64,000 nucleotides of DNA from Beaufortia kweichowensis (Eukaryota; Chordata; Actinopteri; Cypriniformes; Gastromyzontidae). This document shows, one piece after another, positions 1 through 64,000 of the stretch; the stretch's first letter is position 1; each line of letters opens with the position of its first letter. The position numbers and the translations under genes are program-made. The stretch spans positions 2,850,001-2,914,000 of the forward strand of contig CM032803.1 in assembly GCA_019155185.1 (NCBI GenBank), read 5' to 3'. Below the pieces are notes generated by a model. It made no database searches, had not been told where the DNA came from, and worked only from the letters and a program-made list of their open reading frames with translations.

Positions 1-2139
1 AACCTGTAGCTCAACACATTTTAAGAGGATTATTGACTTTTATGACTGATGAAAATAAATTGTAGGTAGTAAATATAGTAAAAAGAAAAACTTTAAACAT
101 TTGTTTTACCGTAAATCTCTTCTTGTAAGCCTTTACTCCACCAGGGGGCAGAGTATGATCTTACTAATCAATCTATCACTACGATCTACAGGTTACAGGA
201 TATTCCTGTATATCCTGTATATATCCAGACAGTTTCTTTTCTTTTGGACTCACAGTTTATATCTACGTCTGATTAAACTCAATAATCCTACGCCAGATCC
301 TGCATATCAAATCCACCACTATATCTTCTCTCAGGCAAAGATTATGAACTTCAAGGGTGAAGGGTGTCTGTGTTTTAATTAGCATCCCAAATCAATATCT
401 GCTAAGCCCACTGTTCTTTTTCTGTGCTTTAGTATACCAGAATACCCTGCAATTGTTAGATCTGTCAATTCTAAGGGGTATTTCTGATTATATTGTCTAA
501 AAGCCTGCCAGTGATGTTCAGGACAGATGGTGCCATCAGAACTGTTGACTGACATGTCTTGCTGTTGCTGAAGTCTCATATTAGAATAGAAGCACAATAT
601 ATTCTTACAAATGCATTCACAGGCAGCCTACTTCAAACATTTCTCTGAGTCATGCACAGTCCCAAACACATTGAGCTGGTTTAAAGGCATAATCTTTCAT
701 TAGGTCTAGACTTACAGCCTGCAGTAAGTGCAACCCTGCAGTGTGGCCTGATAGAAACAGAGGATTCTGATAGCTCATGGATTGCAGGCTTGCTCATTTA
801 TCAAAGAGATGGCCTCTAACCACTGGCTTAAGCACAGATAATTTGGTGGGGAGTGAGAAGTTACCTTTATATCACGAGCTGAACTTTTGTGCATGCAGGA
901 GAAATGAATGAGTCATGATGTGTTGAAAAGCTAGAACTTCTATTGATGATAGTAGTGTCACAATTATGTAAAAGAAACAGGAAACACATTTTAACAGTTT
1001 GTTTTGAAAAGCATTGAAAGAGGAACATATATGCATGATTTCCTTTTTTAGTTTATTTAATGAATATAATAAACAATCATTGTATTACACATTTTTTCTC
1101 CAGATGTTCATCAGGTCATGTTTGATGAGAGGAGATGGTGGGTTGGATTTTCAATCCCTTTTTAAAACACAATTGATCTATTTTTATCTGTCAGTGAAAG
1201 AGTAAATATGTGTGTGTATTATGGGGATGAGTCATTATTTAGACTGATATGTGCTCACATAAAACCACTGCACACATAATCAAAGAGGCAGGCATCTAGT
1301 CACTGTTGCTAGGCAACCTCAGGAGCAATAGACCCCAATTCCTGTGGTAGCCTGTGGATGCTGACTAGGTTGAAAGAAAACCAGAAAAGCTTGAAAATTA
1401 GCAAATTTGTAGGTTATCTGAATATTCTTAATGTAATGCAACAATTTATAAAATGTCTGGTGGAAGTGTTTTAGAAAAGCAACATTCTTTCTCCTGGCTC
1501 GTATCACATTCAATTTTGAATGTGTATGTTAAGATATGCAAGCAAAAAATGACAGCTATTTTTAGTTAATACACCCAAACAATGTATGCCTAAATCAAAA
1601 GCAAAAACCGTAACATGAAAATTTTTTTTTTTTTAATCAAACCTACATTATTAATTATTATTGTATATAAGTATTATTATTTATTATATTATTACACCAG
1701 CAACAAAAGGCACACGTTTACTTGAAGTAAACAGCAGAATAGCAATGACAGAAAGACGATAAGGATTCAGTAATGGAGACTTCAGTTCATCAACATGTGG
1801 CTTTTTTAGAGCAAACCCTCAAGCACATCCCAGAATATTTTCCAGCTGAAGTGTAATATGGAGAGCAACTGCAGAGTCGTGATAGCTTCAGGGTCTAAAC
1901 TAAAGAAATAGTGGGCTGTCATTGTTTCTGCAATCCCCTCTAAACAATGAGTAACTGCAGCAGGGAATCTCCAGGAGACTATCTCACACCGAGGTCATGT
2001 TAGGGGAATCCGTTTCGCTTCAGCTATTAGTAAGAATTTGAATAACACATTATAAGTCAAACTGTGAACGTTTTGAACCTTGTTTTAAACTATTATAAAC
2101 TAAACGTTGCCTCTATAAGACGATTATTATTTTTAGTGT
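1..2139. other. 5' flank of atp8a1, no gene supported
   Basis: AT-rich sequence with no open frame that resembles a known protein and no exon structure. It holds a CTCF-like motif at 138-151. The longest antisense frame (597-379) has no recognisable domain, start context or splice signals, and I do not call it. Confidence 0.6.
138..151 (+). promoter_or_regulatory. CTCF-like motif
   Basis: CCACCAGGGGGCAG matches the core of the vertebrate CTCF consensus (CCACNAGGGGGC) very closely. It lies about 2.4 kb upstream of the start codon. Occupancy cannot be judged from sequence, and such motifs also travel in fish repeats. Confidence 0.4.
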
Positions 2140-2266
2140 GAGAACGTTCCCCCTGCAATCGTTATTGCGACACGTCCCCCCTCTGCGCTGTTAGTTGGTA
2201 CGGTCTAATTTGCGAAGCGGCAGCGCTCGCTCACATTCACTGTTTTAAGCTCATATCGATTCTTGC

Positions 2267-2308
2267 ATGTGCTGCTGGACCGATCTGGCCTTCAACTGTG
2301 TGCACTGA
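2267..2308 (+). promoter_or_regulatory. Upstream ORF 1 (13 codons)
   Basis: ATG to TGA, encoding MCCWTDLAFNCVH. Its last base is the first base of the next uORF start (overlap TGATG). Relevant only if transcription starts upstream of 2267, which is not known. Confidence 0.3.
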
Positions 2309-2376
2309 TGCTGGAGCCTGCTGTTCAGCGCGGAACTATTGATGTTTATAAACAGGACTATGATTCCCAACCCTAA
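2308..2376 (+). promoter_or_regulatory. Upstream ORF 2 (22 codons)
   Basis: ATG to TAA; begins MLEPAVQRGTIDVYKQDYDS. Ends 4 nt before the ATG of uORF 3. Such uORFs usually lower translation of the main frame. Not shown to be translated. Confidence 0.3.
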
Positions 2377-2380
2377 ATAA

Positions 2381-2440
2381 ATGGTCTCCGGTCGAGGGAG
2401 TGGGGTGAAAGCTACTTTGGTGACGGTCACCGTCGCTTAA
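2381..2440 (+). promoter_or_regulatory. Upstream ORF 3 (19 codons)
   Basis: ATG to TAA, encoding MVSGRGSGVKATLVTVTVA. It ends 71 nt before the main ATG and spans the palindrome at 2419-2431. Confidence 0.3.
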
Positions 2441-2511
2441 GATTCTCAGACGGGAGAGAAAATCAACGCGGAGTTTGGGCGTTTATTTGACAGGTGCCGC
2501 CACCCAGACCG

Positions 2512-64000
<61,489 letters not shown>

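Larger units (their letters stand above)
2140..2511 (+). promoter_or_regulatory. atp8a1: Putative promoter and 5' UTR of atp8a1 with uORFs
   Basis: The stretch before the start codon is richer in G, C and CpG than the flank. The transcription start cannot be fixed by eye. No convincing TATA box sits at a clear distance. It contains the near-perfect palindrome GGTGACGGTCACC (2419-2431), which includes TGACG half-sites, and three short upstream ORFs (2267-2308, 2308-2376, 2381-2440). Confidence 0.5.

Noticed and set aside
379..597. 72-codon open frame on the minus strand
   Set aside because: No recognisable domain, no splice signals or promoter context, and a length expected by chance.
2494..2511. 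In-frame extension of the coding region upstream of the ATG at 2512, starting from GTG
   Set aside because: GTG is not a usual vertebrate start, and the ATG at 2512 aligns with the start of mammalian ATP8A1.

Overview
The window is a stretch of vertebrate nuclear DNA, most likely from a teleost and probably a cypriniform fish. It carries one protein-coding gene on the + strand, the 5' three quarters of ATP8A1 (phospholipid-transporting ATPase IA, a class 1 P4-ATPase flippase). The organism call is an inference. It rests on the protein matching vertebrate ATP8A1 along its whole length, on introns that are short for a mammalian copy of this gene, on fragments of a tRNA-derived SINE whose tail is typical of cyprinid fish, on short inverted-repeat DNA transposons of fish type, and on long perfect CT microsatellites.

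Layout. Bases 1-2139 are 5' flank with no gene that I can support. Bases 2140-2511 are the probable promoter and 5' UTR, with three upstream ORFs. Coding starts at 2512. I could place 28 coding exon positions, one of which has two alternative versions (7a and 7b). Every junction has GT..AG and every phase closes. Joined with exon 7a and the optional exon 15, they give 2669 coding bases, or 889 codons plus 2 bases. The window stops inside exon 28, so the rest of the membrane domain (M6-M10) and the C-terminal autoregulatory tail, roughly 270 residues, lie beyond it.

Protein. In order the exons encode the cytosolic N-terminus, M1-M2, the actuator domain with DGET (residues 189-192), M3-M4 with PISL (356-359), the phosphorylation site DKTGT (409-413, the same number as human Asp409), the nucleotide-binding domain with KGAD (572-575), the P-domain motifs TGDK (685-688) and GDGAND (800-805), and M5 with FYKN (863-866). 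All catalytic signatures are intact. From the family's known biology, the product partners with a CDC50/TMEM30 subunit and moves phosphatidylserine, and to a lesser degree phosphatidylethanolamine, to the cytosolic leaflet.

Main points of interest. (1) Exons 7a and 7b are homologous, both 74 nt, and locked against joint use: including both, or skipping both, creates a stop codon within four codons. (2) Exon 15 is a 45-nt in-frame acidic cassette equivalent to the 15-residue difference between the long and short mammalian isoforms. (3) Intron 11 holds a candidate 6-nt microexon with a textbook branch point and acceptor. (4) A ~210-nt CT microsatellite forms the pyrimidine tract of exon 19, and all the long CT arrays lie CT-sense relative to the gene. 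(5) There are several perfect inverted repeats. I see no operon-like, viral, CRISPR or other unusual genetic system.
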